Source: Diphasiastrum complanatum (taxonomy: Eukaryota > Streptophyta > Lycopodiopsida > Lycopodiales > Lycopodiaceae). From it: DNA of 64,000 bases. This document shows, piece after piece, positions 1-10,335 of the stretch. Location: NCBI GenBank assembly GCA_029204225.1, contig CM055107.1:17024809-17088808 (forward strand), written 5' to 3'. Each line of letters starts with the position of its first letter. Within the stretch, counting starts at the first letter, position 1. The translations under genes and the position numbers were made by a program. The notes beneath the pieces were generated by a model, which saw nothing but the letters and a program-made list of their open reading frames with translations, was not told the origin of the DNA and made no database searches.

Positions 1-589
1 GGCCTCTGAATCCTATTGGTCCAGTCTTGCCTCTCTTTTTATTCAAATTTAAAAAAGTGTGGGAACCATCAAAATTGGATGGAAACCCAACTTTATTCGC
101 TAACTTGACATTTAGGCCGTGCGACATTAAAAGTCTCGCAAAAAGGCCTAAAGTCCTTTATTAACTTTTAACTAATCAATCAAATAACTATGTGATCATC
201 GGGTTGGACTTACACACGTAGGGTGCCAAATCCCTCTCACTTATTAACTAGGGTTAGGGTTGCCTTGGGATCTGCAAACCCTCCAACATCGCGAAACCTT
301 CAGAAAAAATTCACGAAAATTTCGCGACATTGGCCCACCCCCTCTAGAAAAATGCGACACTCCCCCTCCCGAGTCCCAAAAAATGCCTCCCCCTCCCGAA
401 CAATGCGATAGGTTGGCTGGCACACTTCGGCCACGTACACACATACATCTTCCACTCATCAACGAGGACATACTAAATTTTCAAATTATCAAAAAATCAT
501 CGCCCGTCAACGAGATATTCGATTTCCAAATCATCGGTCGTCGCCTAGATCGACCGCCATTGCCCGTCAACAACGGGCACTCTTTACTA

Positions 590-591
<2 letters not shown>

Positions 592-633
<42 letters not shown>
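592..633. repeat. (AT)n microsatellite
   Basis: About 42 bp of uninterrupted alternating A and T. The 590 bases before it are unique, with C-rich stretches at about 335-400, and hold no convincing gene. Confidence 0.95.
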
Positions 634-639
<6 letters not shown>

Positions 640-723
640 AATTGTTCTTTTGCCCAAGAGCTGTTTTCACCAATTACTAATCCAAGTAGATATTTAAATG
701 ATTGCCCAAGTTCGGCTTATGGA

Positions 724-1552
724 TGTTAAAATTTTCAAATTCTAGCTATTTTATTCAAGTTGATTTGTCCATAACTTGATCCCACACGTGTGGTGCCTAT
801 TCCCACGTGTGGATGGTACTCATGAGTTGGATTGAATTTGTCTTGTTTGACTCAAGTATGAACTAGTTAGAAGCTAGTCAAGTAGAAATTTGCCATGTGG
901 CACCATTTCATTCATAGATCTAGCATTCCCATGTGAATGAGACATGGTTTCCACATGTGACAGGCTGTTCCCACATGTGTACATATCTGGAAAGAATCAG
1001 TAGGAGTTGATCTTGCAAGTTCCTATAAGTTAGGAGATTATCCGCAAATCAAGCAAAATCATGGTGAGGCAATGGCACCAAGTTAGGATTCAAAGAGGTG
1101 GCGACTTATCTTGCATTTATTGGTTGATCTAGGATGATGTGACATTCTCCACACGTGCCAGAACTGTTGAGTCAGCATACCAGGTCGAAATGTACTTGAT
1201 CTATAAGTAGATTATCTTTGTGAATATGAGATTTGATGAGAGATCTTGATTTTGAGGCATATCCTTGTTTTCTCACTATTTGTGTTGTCATTTCTTGTAT
1301 TGAATACAATCAATAAGTAATGTACTGTAATCTATGCTCACTATCCATACGCTGACAATATTTCACACGTGTGAAGCGGCTTATGAAGTATATTGATCAT
1401 TAATCAAGTTGTTCTTGCTAATTAGATACATTGTTTGATCTAGATCTAATTCTACACATTAGAATTGTGATTGATCTATTTAATTGGCATCCAACACCTC
1501 TTGTGAATCGATTGTAGATTCAATTAAGGCCCAAAATTTTCAAATTTTCACA
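724..1552 (+). mobile_element. 5' LTR of a copia-type retrotransposon
   Basis: The region starts TGTTAAAA and ends TTTTCACA directly before a primer-binding site, so it reads as a 5' LTR of about 830 bp. The right end is well supported by the primer site; the left end is a best guess from the TG start. It holds several CACACGTGTG-like boxes (783, 802, 1150, 1364). No matching 3' LTR is visible in the window, so this copy is truncated. Confidence 0.6.
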
Positions 1553-1565
1553 TGGTATCAAAGCC
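1553..1565 (+). other. tRNA-Met primer-binding site
   Basis: TGGTATCAAAGCC matches the usual plant copia primer site TGGTATCAGAGCC with one change. It follows the LTR end directly, as expected for priming of minus-strand DNA by initiator tRNA-Met. Confidence 0.75.
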
Positions 1566-2790
1566 AAGTGCAAGTGGCAATGATAATGATCAATGAACAC
1601 ACCCAAATTATCAAGTTTTTGAGTGTTTTATTCTAACCCTTGTAAGCTACTTTTATCATTGGAATTATTAAAGTAGGTGTTGGTTAAATTCTTCAATGTT
1701 TGCTCTTGGAATCTATTTAACTTGCTTGAGAAAAGAGGGAATAGAAGGTTGTTCTATTTCCAGGAGTATAAAACATTTCGATGATTTCCAGAAATGTTTG
1801 AGCCAACTATTTAATGGTTTACTGGGTAAACAGAAGTTGGAAAAAAGGTGAAATACCTTCATACTTTTCAAATTGTTAAGAGGCCTAAGGATGAGATAAA
1901 TTGATGGAATTCAAATTGTTAAGATTCCTAGGATTGAAACACCTTGATTAATGTCGAGTTGTTAAAAGTTCTAAAGGGTGAAACATCTTGACGGATTTCA
2001 AGTTGTTGAAAGTCCCAAAGGTGTAACATCTGAAGAGAGCTTCAAGATGTTGGAAGACACATTGTTTATGTTTTAAACAATGGAAATCTTTGGTAGATTT
2101 CAAAGAAATATATTTTGGATGGATTTTTAATATGTTTGTTCTGCTTGGAAAGTGATAGCAATCTTGATTGATTTATAAGAAAGCAAGTTAAATAGCTTAC
2201 GAAACTTATTCTAAGGGAAGGAATTAAGAGTAGAGTGTACTCTTAATGGCTTTTGGAACCTTAGTTTGGGAGTAGAAGAAGCTGAGAGACGAGCATGAGA
2301 GCCGAGAAATTATCATCTAGGATGACAAATGAATGATCTATGAGCAGTTGCAGTGGTTGCAATTAAATGGAACTTGGTTCACAAGATGGATATCTTGTAG
2401 CCTTAAGTAGATTTTTTCTACTTAAAAGTGTGGCTTGCACTAGAAGTAAAGAAGTTTCAAGTATGAAACTCAATACAGACTACCTAAGGAAGCATAGAAA
2501 TCTTTGATTTCTTAAGGTCGTTTTGATTAGACTTCTTCATTGGTTAAGAACTGGAAACCAAGAACTCACCACTTGGTAGGATGATATTCTTTTTATCTTA
2601 TGAAAGTTTGACAAAACTTTCCAAGAGGGGGAAAGTACTTTCCAAGTAGGGAAAGTAAGTGTGCCAAAGTTTTGATTCTTGGAAAGAGGTGATGAAAAGA
2701 TAGGTCGAATAGATTCGAATAAAAAGAATTTGAACGACAAGAATTAAAACTTGTCGTGCGCAGCAGAATAAACTATCTTTCTCTTTTTCT
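1566..2790 (+). mobile_element. non-coding internal remnant downstream of the LTR
   Basis: About 1.2 kb with no gag or pol similarity in any frame. It has short degenerate repeats of the type ATTTCAAGTTGTTGAAAGTC around 1860-2060. It may be the interior of a non-coding (LARD-like) retroelement, or decayed sequence. No 3' boundary is visible. Confidence 0.35.
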
Positions 2791-3044
2791 ATGCCAACAC
2801 TGTTTTAGTAATAGTGGGAGAATTTCTTGATTTTGAAACAAATTAATTTCTCTCTCTATCCTCTCTAGTACATGCTTGTGTGCTCAAACTTAAGTTTGAG
2901 CAAAGGAACATGTGCTCGAACTTAAGTTCGAGCATAGCCCTTTGTCAAGTTTTTGCAATTCAACTTAATTTTGAGCATTGGACCTCATAAAAGAAAAAAA
3001 TGGGACTTGGGATTGTCCCAAAATTACTAAAACAGTGTTAACAT
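2791..3044. mobile_element. MITE-like inverted-repeat element with two internal palindromes
   Basis: The ends match each other as inverted repeats. The arm AACACTGTTTTAGTAAT (2796-2812) is the exact reverse complement of 3023-3039, and the match extends outward to about 22 bp with two mismatches. Inside are two perfect 22-bp palindromes, 2881-2902 and 2913-2934, which differ at two symmetric positions. There is no coding capacity. The target duplication is not clear by eye, so MITE is an inference. Confidence 0.5.
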
Positions 3045-3209
3045 GACTACGCCTATCAATTTTGAACAAATCGATAGTGATAGAAATCATGTTCAATTTT
3101 ATAGTAACTAACTTTGAAATCATTAGTACTACAATGATTACGTAGCCAAACATTAAAGCATTGAATAATCAAACAAATAACCAGTCACAAAGACTACAGA
3201 GATGCATAC

Positions 3210-3912
3210 ATTTTGATACGAACCTGAACGCAATAAGAAGATAGATTAATTAAGTATGAAAACAAAACAAATGTAAATGAGTATAACAAGTTGCAGATCG
3301 AAGTCTTGTACTCTAAGTATCTCTGAGCAACTAAATATAGTGTATTTAAGCGAAACTATTGATAAGCAGTAAGCGCAATATCAATCTCTAATCAACTCTA
3401 AAGAACTGAACTAGAATACTCAAGAGTGTTCAAGCTCGCAAGCTTGAGAGAGAATGCTAACTATTCTTCTTGCTTCAATGCATTTTGTAACAATATGAGC
3501 AGCTATTTATACTAAGCAAATGCGGCAATGTCCAATAGTAGGATAGCTAATTAGGTCATAATCATAATGGCCAGTGGGCCATAGTGAGCTGGCATCCATC
3601 CAGTTGGTAATTCTTGAAAATTTACTTGCTATAAGATTAGGGCAAGTCTTTAGCTTCAAGACGAGTGGAATGTTAACTGTCAATCAATCAACATGGCCGA
3701 AGTGGCTGCAGTTACTAAAGTGGTCGAAGTCTCCAAAGTCACCGAACTGCCCGAAGTCTTCGAAAGAATGTCGATGATGTCAATAAATGTTGGAACCACC
3801 TGTGAGCCATTTCCAAGTAGTTGTGTAAAAACATGAAGAAACTACAGGTCTGGATAATGAGTTGGATGAAGATTAAATTTGATTAGTCAATTAGTAGGAG
3901 AATAATCCAACA
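3210..3912 (-). mobile_element. 3' LTR of a minus-strand copia element
   Basis: Read on the minus strand, the LTR starts TGTTGGATTATTCTCC at 3912, immediately after a purine tract and RNase H coding sequence, so it is a 3' LTR. The other boundary (about 3210) is uncertain. Degenerate repeats of CGAAGTC/AAAGTC lie at 3695-3775, like those in the LTRs at 34.7 and 36.5 kb. Confidence 0.55.
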
Positions 3913-3921
3913 CTCCCCCTT
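3913..3921 (-). other. polypurine tract
   Basis: On the minus strand this reads TAAGGGGGAG directly before the TGTTGG of the LTR, the expected primer for plus-strand synthesis. Confidence 0.65.
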
Positions 3922-4345
3922 AATCTGAATCCATGAATGCCTTGACCTTCAAACTTAGTTCTACACAAAATGTTCTGTGTGCATCCAAGCTTAACGCTTT
4001 AGTAAAAATATCTACTATCATATCTTGCGTTCAACAGTACTGCAAGTTAATCTTTTTGTTGAGAAATTTGCTTCTGACATAGTGATACTTGATTTCAATG
4101 TGCTTACTCATGGAATGAAACCTAGGGTTGGCCGATAAGACAATGGCACTTTGATTATCACAAAATAAAATCATCGTAGCATAATGATTTAGACCGATAT
4201 CTGAGAGTAAGTTCCTCAACCAAATTGCTTTCTTTGTAGCTTGAGAGGCTACGATATACTCCGATTCAATGGAAGAGAGAGCTATTGATGATTGCTTGTG
4301 ACTGTTCCATGAAATAGGACCATTGTTGAGGAAGAATATAAATCA
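3922..4345 (-). pseudogene. Ty1/copia RNase H C-terminus (fragment)
   Basis: Minus-strand frames give the copia RNase H end: a segment with FCDNQSAIVLSANPRFH followed by KHIEIKYHYVR. Just upstream is a shifted piece matching the SST-x-HGT region of the same domain. The frame is broken between them and similarity fades beyond about 4345. It is the 3' tail of the element whose LTR lies at 3210-3912, and the same lineage as the copies at 10.3-14.2 and 27.6-32.4 kb. Confidence 0.75.
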
Positions 4346-4599
4346 TTAGAGGAGTTCTCAATATCAAAAAGACCCTTTAAGGAATGCCATGCAGGATATA
4401 GAAAAATATCAAAATAAAAAAAACAATATTGTTTATTTGCTTGCCCCCACCACTCCCGAGGCCTCCCCAACTCCCAATGATCTAACCACAGTGTCTATAG
4501 TCACAGTTAAGAACTGTAAACAGTTTGCAGTTTAACTTGACTAAATTCAAAAATATTTTCTCCATTGGTTACGAAAAGGGCAATATTTTCATTGAATCT

Positions 4600-4790
4600 A
4601 GAATATGAACGCCATCCCCAAATTCGAATCAGGAAAAATAGCAAAATATTTACATATGCATTCCTTCCACGAGAATGAAAATATGGGTGCCATCTCCAAT
4701 TATGAACGCCATCATCATATTGGAATGGAAGTACGAGCGCCAACTTCCTATTGGAATGAAAAAATGAGCGGCATTTCCAAATTTGAATCA
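4600..4790. repeat. degenerate ~30-bp tandem repeat
   Basis: Five to six diverged copies of a unit like CGCCATCTCCAAATTGGAAT (near 4608, 4650, 4687, 4705, 4735 and 4767). The unit contains an imperfect palindrome around CCAAATTNGAAT. It lies about 400 bp upstream of the transposase-like frames and could be a subterminal repeat of that element; this link is inference. Confidence 0.5.
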
Positions 4791-5182
4791 AGCATACAAG
4801 CATGGAGACTGGATTGATCGTATAGAGTATATGATATAATCAAATATGAGTATTTTGTTTTGCTTCATAGAATCTGGTCATAGTACTTTGATGCAACTGA
4901 CTACTCTATTGTTTTTTTTTATGATGACATTGTATCATCTATATGTGGATATCCCTATTGATTTGGCACCTTTGCAGAGAAAAGGAGGCAAAGGAATTCA
5001 AATATCTGCTGAGGATCGTTCTCATTACAAGGCATAAGGAAAAAAAAAAACTTGGATTTGTGGATAGATGGAACATTATATCCACAAAGTCCAAGCACTT
5101 TGACACATCCCACATTCTCCTCAATAACTCATTTAGTTACATGGATATGCAATGGGCATAGTGGATTGGATATTGTGAAAGA

Positions 5183-5518
5183 TTGCAGAACCATGAAAAA
5201 CAACATTATATGAATAAAGTTCACTTTTTAGAAGGTGAGTTAATTCAGATATCCTCTTATTGTCAGAATAGAGATTGTCATCTCCAAAAGACGTTAGAAG
5301 AAAATGAAAAACTTAAAAAAAATAATGAGTCATTACAGAAGATAACAATCAATATCAAATCAAAACTAGAGCAAATGCAATCAATCTTACAATCTATTCA
5401 CTTTGAAAACTTACAATTATTGAAGGATGTGGAATTGGCAAAGAAGAAGACTGAAAGTAAGAAGCGAAAGCGACAAAGTTGCAAGGATATTCAAACACTT
5501 TCAAAAGGAGGTTATTGA
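5183..5518 (+). pseudogene. coiled-coil N-terminal segment of the transposase-like gene
   Basis: An open frame of 111 codons rich in K, E, Q and L, with heptad-like spacing over residues 20-95, so probably a coiled coil. It ends in a basic stretch (KKRKRQ) that could be a nuclear signal. It is in the same orientation as, and 55 bp from, the frames of the transposase-like gene, so I read it as the N-terminal exon. I do not recognise this segment as a named domain. It could instead be a separate small gene. Confidence 0.4.
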
Positions 5519-5572
5519 AATAGAAGGATCCGTGTATTCAAGTAAGCATTTCTGATTTTTGTAGGTTTTTCA

Positions 5573-8190
5573 ATGACATTTGAATTTAATTTTAGCTATG
5601 GTGATATTTTGTTAACTATCTTTTGCAAATCTGCATTAGTAGCTCCTCAGAATATTAATAACAATGCTTCATTAGGAATGTCATTGGGCATAATATTGGC
5701 AGACAAATCCACTGAGCGTATCATGATTAACAATTGGAGTTCAAATGTAAAGTGTAAAATAACAGAGTCTTTGATGTTGGACATTCAAATTTTTTTAGAT
5801 AAGACTATAGTTCAGGGTGCTTGTGATTTTGCAAGTATTAGCAGGGAAGCATATGCAACAATATTTAAACTAATTAGAGAAGCTTTTAAGCAAGTTTAAA
5901 TTAGAAAAGTCCCAATCCCTAGGACATATCACTTGAAGAAAGAGAGGGATACATTAAACGTAGGTATGCATAAGATCACTGAAACTCCATTTTGTATTGA
6001 GGTGTATGAAACTGATGGAAGGTCGATATTCTATAATTCATCAAACAACTTATTTGTTGATCTAAATTACTTGCTGAGATACATCGTCACATTCTATGAT
6101 ATAACCTATGAAAAATGTGAGTGACAAAATAATCATAGTAATTAAGTTAGATGAGTCAGAAATTGTGAAAGGGCAGAAGATGGAGAGGGTTAGTATAACT
6201 CTCATGAATGGTGCTCCATCACAAACTGAGGACCAAGAAGATTTCAGATTCAGTGTCCAGTCAGAAAATGATATATCGTGGTTGGTAGCGTTTCAAGTAA
6301 CTAGCCTCATTATTACATTACATTCATTGAATATTATTAATTCATTGTTAACTAAGTCTGATTAATTCTTTGGACAGGTGCTGAAGGAGGATCATGATAT
6401 ATTATCATGGATATTCTCAAGGACATCTTATCCTAGGATCATCAAGGACCATATGGATGGAGGATTTCTCAATGTTCCAGGAGTTGGAGACTTCAATGTT
6501 GGATGGCAATTAGCAGGTGATTTGAAAACATTGAAATGTATGTATAATGTCTCTCATGGTGCTACATCAAAACACCCTTGTTTGTATTGCATGAAAATGA
6601 CAAAAGATGCTACTAAGAGTACAAGAATTACTAGAGAATATGCAGATCCAAACTGGAAGCCTGTGCTGTCTATCCCCTTGAAAAATGTACATGTTTGCAC
6701 TCTTCATGCACAATTTAATTTAATAGAAAAGATCATTTATCTTCATATAGTTTTTGTTTGGAATACTAAGCCAGCATCATTAGCGAAGCTATCTCTCGAT
6801 TAGAAGATGTTGTGAAAGTACTGTACTTTAGGACCATAAATGGATCTACAAAAGATCCACAAGAGTGATTGGATGCTTGCTTAACAATCTATCAAAAAAC
6901 TAGACACAAAAAAGTTGATCTAGATTGGCAATTTGACAAACAACAAGCATTAACAATCAAAAGCATTGATAAACATTGAAATCCGAGCCCACACGTGTGT
7001 AGTACAGGCTGTAGTACGGCCTTAAACCTGAGAAACAAGTAGAAATTGATTTGGTTTCATTTGGATCACAAAAACTCAATGTACATAGTGAACTAGTTTG
7101 AGATTGCCAATGAGCTCCAAAAATTTTCTATCTTCTCACTATGGAGAGAGGGAATACATAGCAAATTCGACTTCCTTCTTGAAGTTAGGTGGATTTCCAG
7201 CATGTAATAAGGAAGTTAACTCACTCTCCTTGACCTAAAATGAAACCCTAGTCTATTTCCTAGAGTTATGCTTGGTAGGTAGCTAGTTGGTCAAATTTTC
7301 ACCTTAAACTTAGGTGTAGGTCCTATAAAGTAGGGATGACCACCAAATAGACATGACCAACTCTCTTGACTTGACATAACCTACATTAGGATGGGTTTCC
7401 CACGTGGCATCATGGCCTCACATGTGTGGGACCCACTTGTGTACACAATTTACACTATTCTACATGGTTTTTTATCAAGCTAGATTTGCCAATTTTTGGC
7501 AATTCTTCACAGATGTTTTATCAAAAGCAGGACTTCATAAGGGACATGTCAAAATTCAAAAAAATGAAAAGCTTTCAAGAAAGAATGGGAACATGCCAAC
7601 TAAGCCAAGCATAGGAGGAGCAAAAGCACGTCATTTCCTATCAAATCATACTGGTAAGGCTTCTAATATTCAACACTCAGTCTGGACAGATATTATTGCT
7701 GCCACTCAGGGCTTCGAGAAAGACGACAAAACCAGAGTACTAAAAGTTGATGTATGGAAGAAGCTTGATAGTATGATTGCTATTTTAAGAAAAGATAAAT
7801 ACTCTGATATTGATAAGAAAGTTGTCCAAAGGACTTGTGTCGAGTTTGTTAATGCAGTATCAAAAGCATGGGGAGAAGATCACATCACTCATTACATGGT
7901 TAGTATAAATTCTTTAAGATGCTTTCAATTTTCATATATATTTAGATCCAAATTTAAGACAAACATTATGATTTTGACATATGCAGCACATACTAAGAGA
8001 TCATACAACATTTTTTGCAAACACATATGGAAGCTTGAGTGTATGGTCATCACAAGGGATGGAGAAGTCACATTGGCAAGCACGAACAACATTTCATCGA
8101 AATACACAACATGGAGGAACCAATGAAAAATGAAACTACATTTGTCAATTGTTTCAGTGGTTCTAGAAAAAGTACGAAACCACTCTGATA
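5573..8190 (+). pseudogene. decayed DDE-type transposase-like gene, split by a solo LTR
   Basis: Several frames in one orientation form one protein once introns and an insertion are allowed for. Visible blocks in order are: a central segment (5573-6124); a KLDES block (6150) that may carry the first catalytic Asp; an AGDLK block (6510) with a following HPCLYC cysteine pair; CTLHA (6697), fitting the C-x2-H motif that follows the second Asp in hAT/CACTA-like transposases; and GMEKSH (8060), a candidate catalytic Glu, followed by NTQHGG. Two introns fit GT-AG: 6297-6377 and 7899-7986. Defects are a one-base frameshift near 6770, a solo LTR at 6811-7511 and a stop near 8165. I recognise the block order as transposase-like but cannot name the superfamily. 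Confidence 0.6.
6811..7511. mobile_element. solo LTR (same family as the 40.4-44.9 kb element)
   Basis: These 701 bp start TGTGAAAGTACTG, end GCAATTCTTCACA, and match the two LTRs at 40386-41086 and 44244-44935 almost throughout. There is no internal sequence beside it. The flanking bases are GATGT on both sides (6806-6810 and 7512-7516), a perfect 5-bp target duplication. This is the expected product of LTR-LTR recombination. It interrupts the transposase-like gene in its coding sequence. Confidence 0.95.
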
Positions 8191-8556
8191 TTCAACCAAT
8201 CGACATTTCTTATTGCAATAAGGACACATTGAACTGCTTTTGAAAAGATCAAACAATTTGGTGAGCATTCTATCTAGTCTATGTCTGAAAGCTGGGAAGA
8301 AATGAACAAGATCAGTATAATGCATGTACGAGAGTGAACCTATGGAGATAACATGATTACTGAGTATATCCCTGAATCTAACATAATGTTCATAAAACAC
8401 ATTAAAATTTGGTTATGCAGTCTTGAAAGTATGTAAATATGGCTTGAATAGGCTGTGGAAGTAGTCTAGATTTTCGGTATTCCTAAATTCAGTAAAAAAT
8501 GAAATCAGGCCTGAATCTCGTGTAGATCTTGAGGAAGAGGCCATGGAACTACGACA

Positions 8557-9361
8557 GATATCGCACTTGTGCACGAGGGAGAACAAACAAAACAAAACTA
8601 ACTCTAAAGATCGCGCACAAGAGGGATATGTACGACAGGTAGCAACTGATTATCGCACTTGTGCGCAAGTAGGTATTGTTGCAAAAAATGGACAACAAAG
8701 CGTGCGCACAAGAGCGATATGCTGTGAATTTTGAGAAAGAGAAAAGTAAAAAATTAATCGAGTTTCGTGCCTTTTATACTGAATTTTCACACGTGTGGTC
8801 AACGGTCAATGGACACATGTTTACTTCCGATTGGATTGCAAGCACTGGCACATGTGAGGTGACACTTGAACACGTGTGAAATGACACCAATACACATGTC
8901 TCATATTCATTCGTCGGTTTGACAACACGTGTCACTCTCGCATTTGGCAATACAAATCCCACACGTGTAAAATGACAACCTGACACGTGTTGCTCTTGCA
9001 TTTGGCTGTACAAATCTCACACGTGTGACAGGACGTTCTTTTGCACGTGCGAACCGTGATATAAAATCACAAACTCCGATGAATTTTTTTCATTTTTTTT
9101 TTCGCTCCGCATATCGCACTTGTGCGCCTCCTTCAAATCGATATTCTGCCTATTGCCTTCCAGGCGCACAGGTCCGATATTTTTGCCTACATGTCTCCTC
9201 ATATCGGACTTGTGCGTCTCTCTTCTATACTAATCGATCTCTCTGATATTTGGCTCGCACAGGTTTGATATACCGTACATTCTTTTTGTACATATCGGTC
9301 CTCTATGAGGGCTTCATAATCCTTCCCTGCTTATCCTAGCCGTCACGCACAAGTGCGATAT
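8557..9361. repeat. array of inverted 17-bp motifs (ATATCGCACTTGTGCGC)
   Basis: Nine copies of a motif close to ATATCGCACTTGTGCGC occur here: forward at about 8557, 8651, 9111 and 9201; reverse at about 8613, 8702, 9163, 9252 and 9344. Eight of them form four inverted pairs, each spanning about 70 bp. Two pairs lie left and two right of the CACRTG array at 8788-9050. This regular layout looks like a multi-site protein-binding region, for instance the subterminal region of a DNA transposon. Confidence 0.75.
8788..9050. promoter_or_regulatory. cluster of ten ACACRTGT (G-box-like) palindromes
   Basis: Ten copies of ACACGTGT or ACACATGT (one GCACGTGC) occur at 8788, 8813, 8848, 8870, 8892, 8925, 8961, 8983, 9019 and 9043, with steps of about 22-25 or 33-36 bp. 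CACGTG is the plant G-box, the core bound by bZIP and bHLH factors. Whether these sites are used is unknown. The density is far above chance. Confidence 0.75.
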
Positions 9362-9377
9362 CCCCTAGTACACTTCC

Positions 9378-9536
9378 ATGGATAGGAGAAAGCAGACAAG
9401 GAGGGATTTTTTCTCTGTTGGCTCATCCTCAGCTCCTGCGGTTACCATTACACCTCCCACTAGATCTAGAAGGCGCAACTGCTTCTTGAGTACACATCAA
9501 GCCAGGTGTACAAATTTAGACGAGAAATTATCTTGA
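9378..9536 (+). CDS. short Arg/Ser-rich open frame, unassigned
   Basis: Fifty-two codons starting MDRRKQTRRDFF, just downstream of the motif array, with many Arg, Ser, Thr and Pro residues. It could be the first exon of an element-encoded protein driven from the array, or chance. No similarity is recognised and no downstream exon is identified. Confidence 0.2.
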   Translation: MDRRKQTRRDFFSVGSSSAPAVTITPPTRSRRRNCFLSTHQARCTNLDEKLS

Positions 9537-10335
9537 GCATACTACCTGGGGAAGGCTTCAGTCTCCCGTTGTTGATGATGGTGCAAAGGATGATGTAATT
9601 ATACTAAATAAAGATTAGAAAAATACAGATAGCATAGAATAGAAATAGATTGCACGTATAGAATTCATAGAAAAATATACATTGATATATTAAATGCCGT
9701 TCCATTTTCTGAATTTGGGAGCACAAAATACATGTACTGATGCCCAACTTGGGCTTTCATTTATTGAATGAAAGAGTGTATACACAGATTTTTGCAAAAC
9801 TTTATTTGAAGCTATTGTTCTCCCACAATGGTGATTGTTGTAGGTAGATCTTTGCAGCACATTATCAGCTCATGTCTTTTTCGCATCTATGACATGACAA
9901 ATATTAGTGAATATGCAATTATAAATGATGACATTTTTAATTATTTTGTTCAATTTTGAAATGGCACTAAACATAAAGTACTTATGAGTCTTCGGTTGAT
10001 GATAAATTTGAAATATGTTGGTAGATTGGTTTGATTAGTTCCAATGCTCTTCCACCTCAACCATAGTCAAATATTCTTCATTGTAGATAATGCTTATCTC
10101 CATTCGGTTTGTGTGACCATTTAGTTCAAAGTCTTGATCCAGTGGTAGCCATGTACCTTCAATTTTCTTGTATCTTTGATAGCTGAATGTGAGACTGAGC
10201 ATTTGCTTTTCGATATGATAACGAAAGATCATTGAAGACTTTTTAATCCTGCATTCTATGTCATTATTGATCTAACAAAGTCTCATCTGATAAATCCTTG
10301 CAAACAATAAAGTTGGTGTCCTACGAACACTAGCA
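9537..10335. other. AT-rich stretch without a recognised gene
   Basis: It contains one minus-strand open frame of 65 codons (10035-10232) that includes the run WLPLDQDFELNGHTNR. I do not recognise it. No RNA gene or repeat is seen. Confidence 0.3.

Noticed and set aside
244-640. Three overlapping open frames near the left edge
   Set aside because: They overlap in several frames, are of low complexity, and one runs through the AT microsatellite. No similarity is seen.
7404-7510. Open frame starting inside the solo LTR and running into the transposase-like gene
   Set aside because: The first ~36 codons are LTR sequence and the match to the gene begins only at the target duplication. The start is an artefact of the insertion.
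8068-8400. 110-codon minus-strand frame
   Set aside because: It overlaps the plus-strand GMEKSH block antisense and shows no known motif apart from one CPYCNKKC pair, which is probably chance.
8543-9246. Short frames across the motif array
   Set aside because: They are made by the repeated CGCACTTGTGCG motif and are not conserved as proteins.
8557-9361. CRISPR array
   Set aside because: Copies are inverted relative to each other and not direct repeats, and this is plant nuclear DNA.
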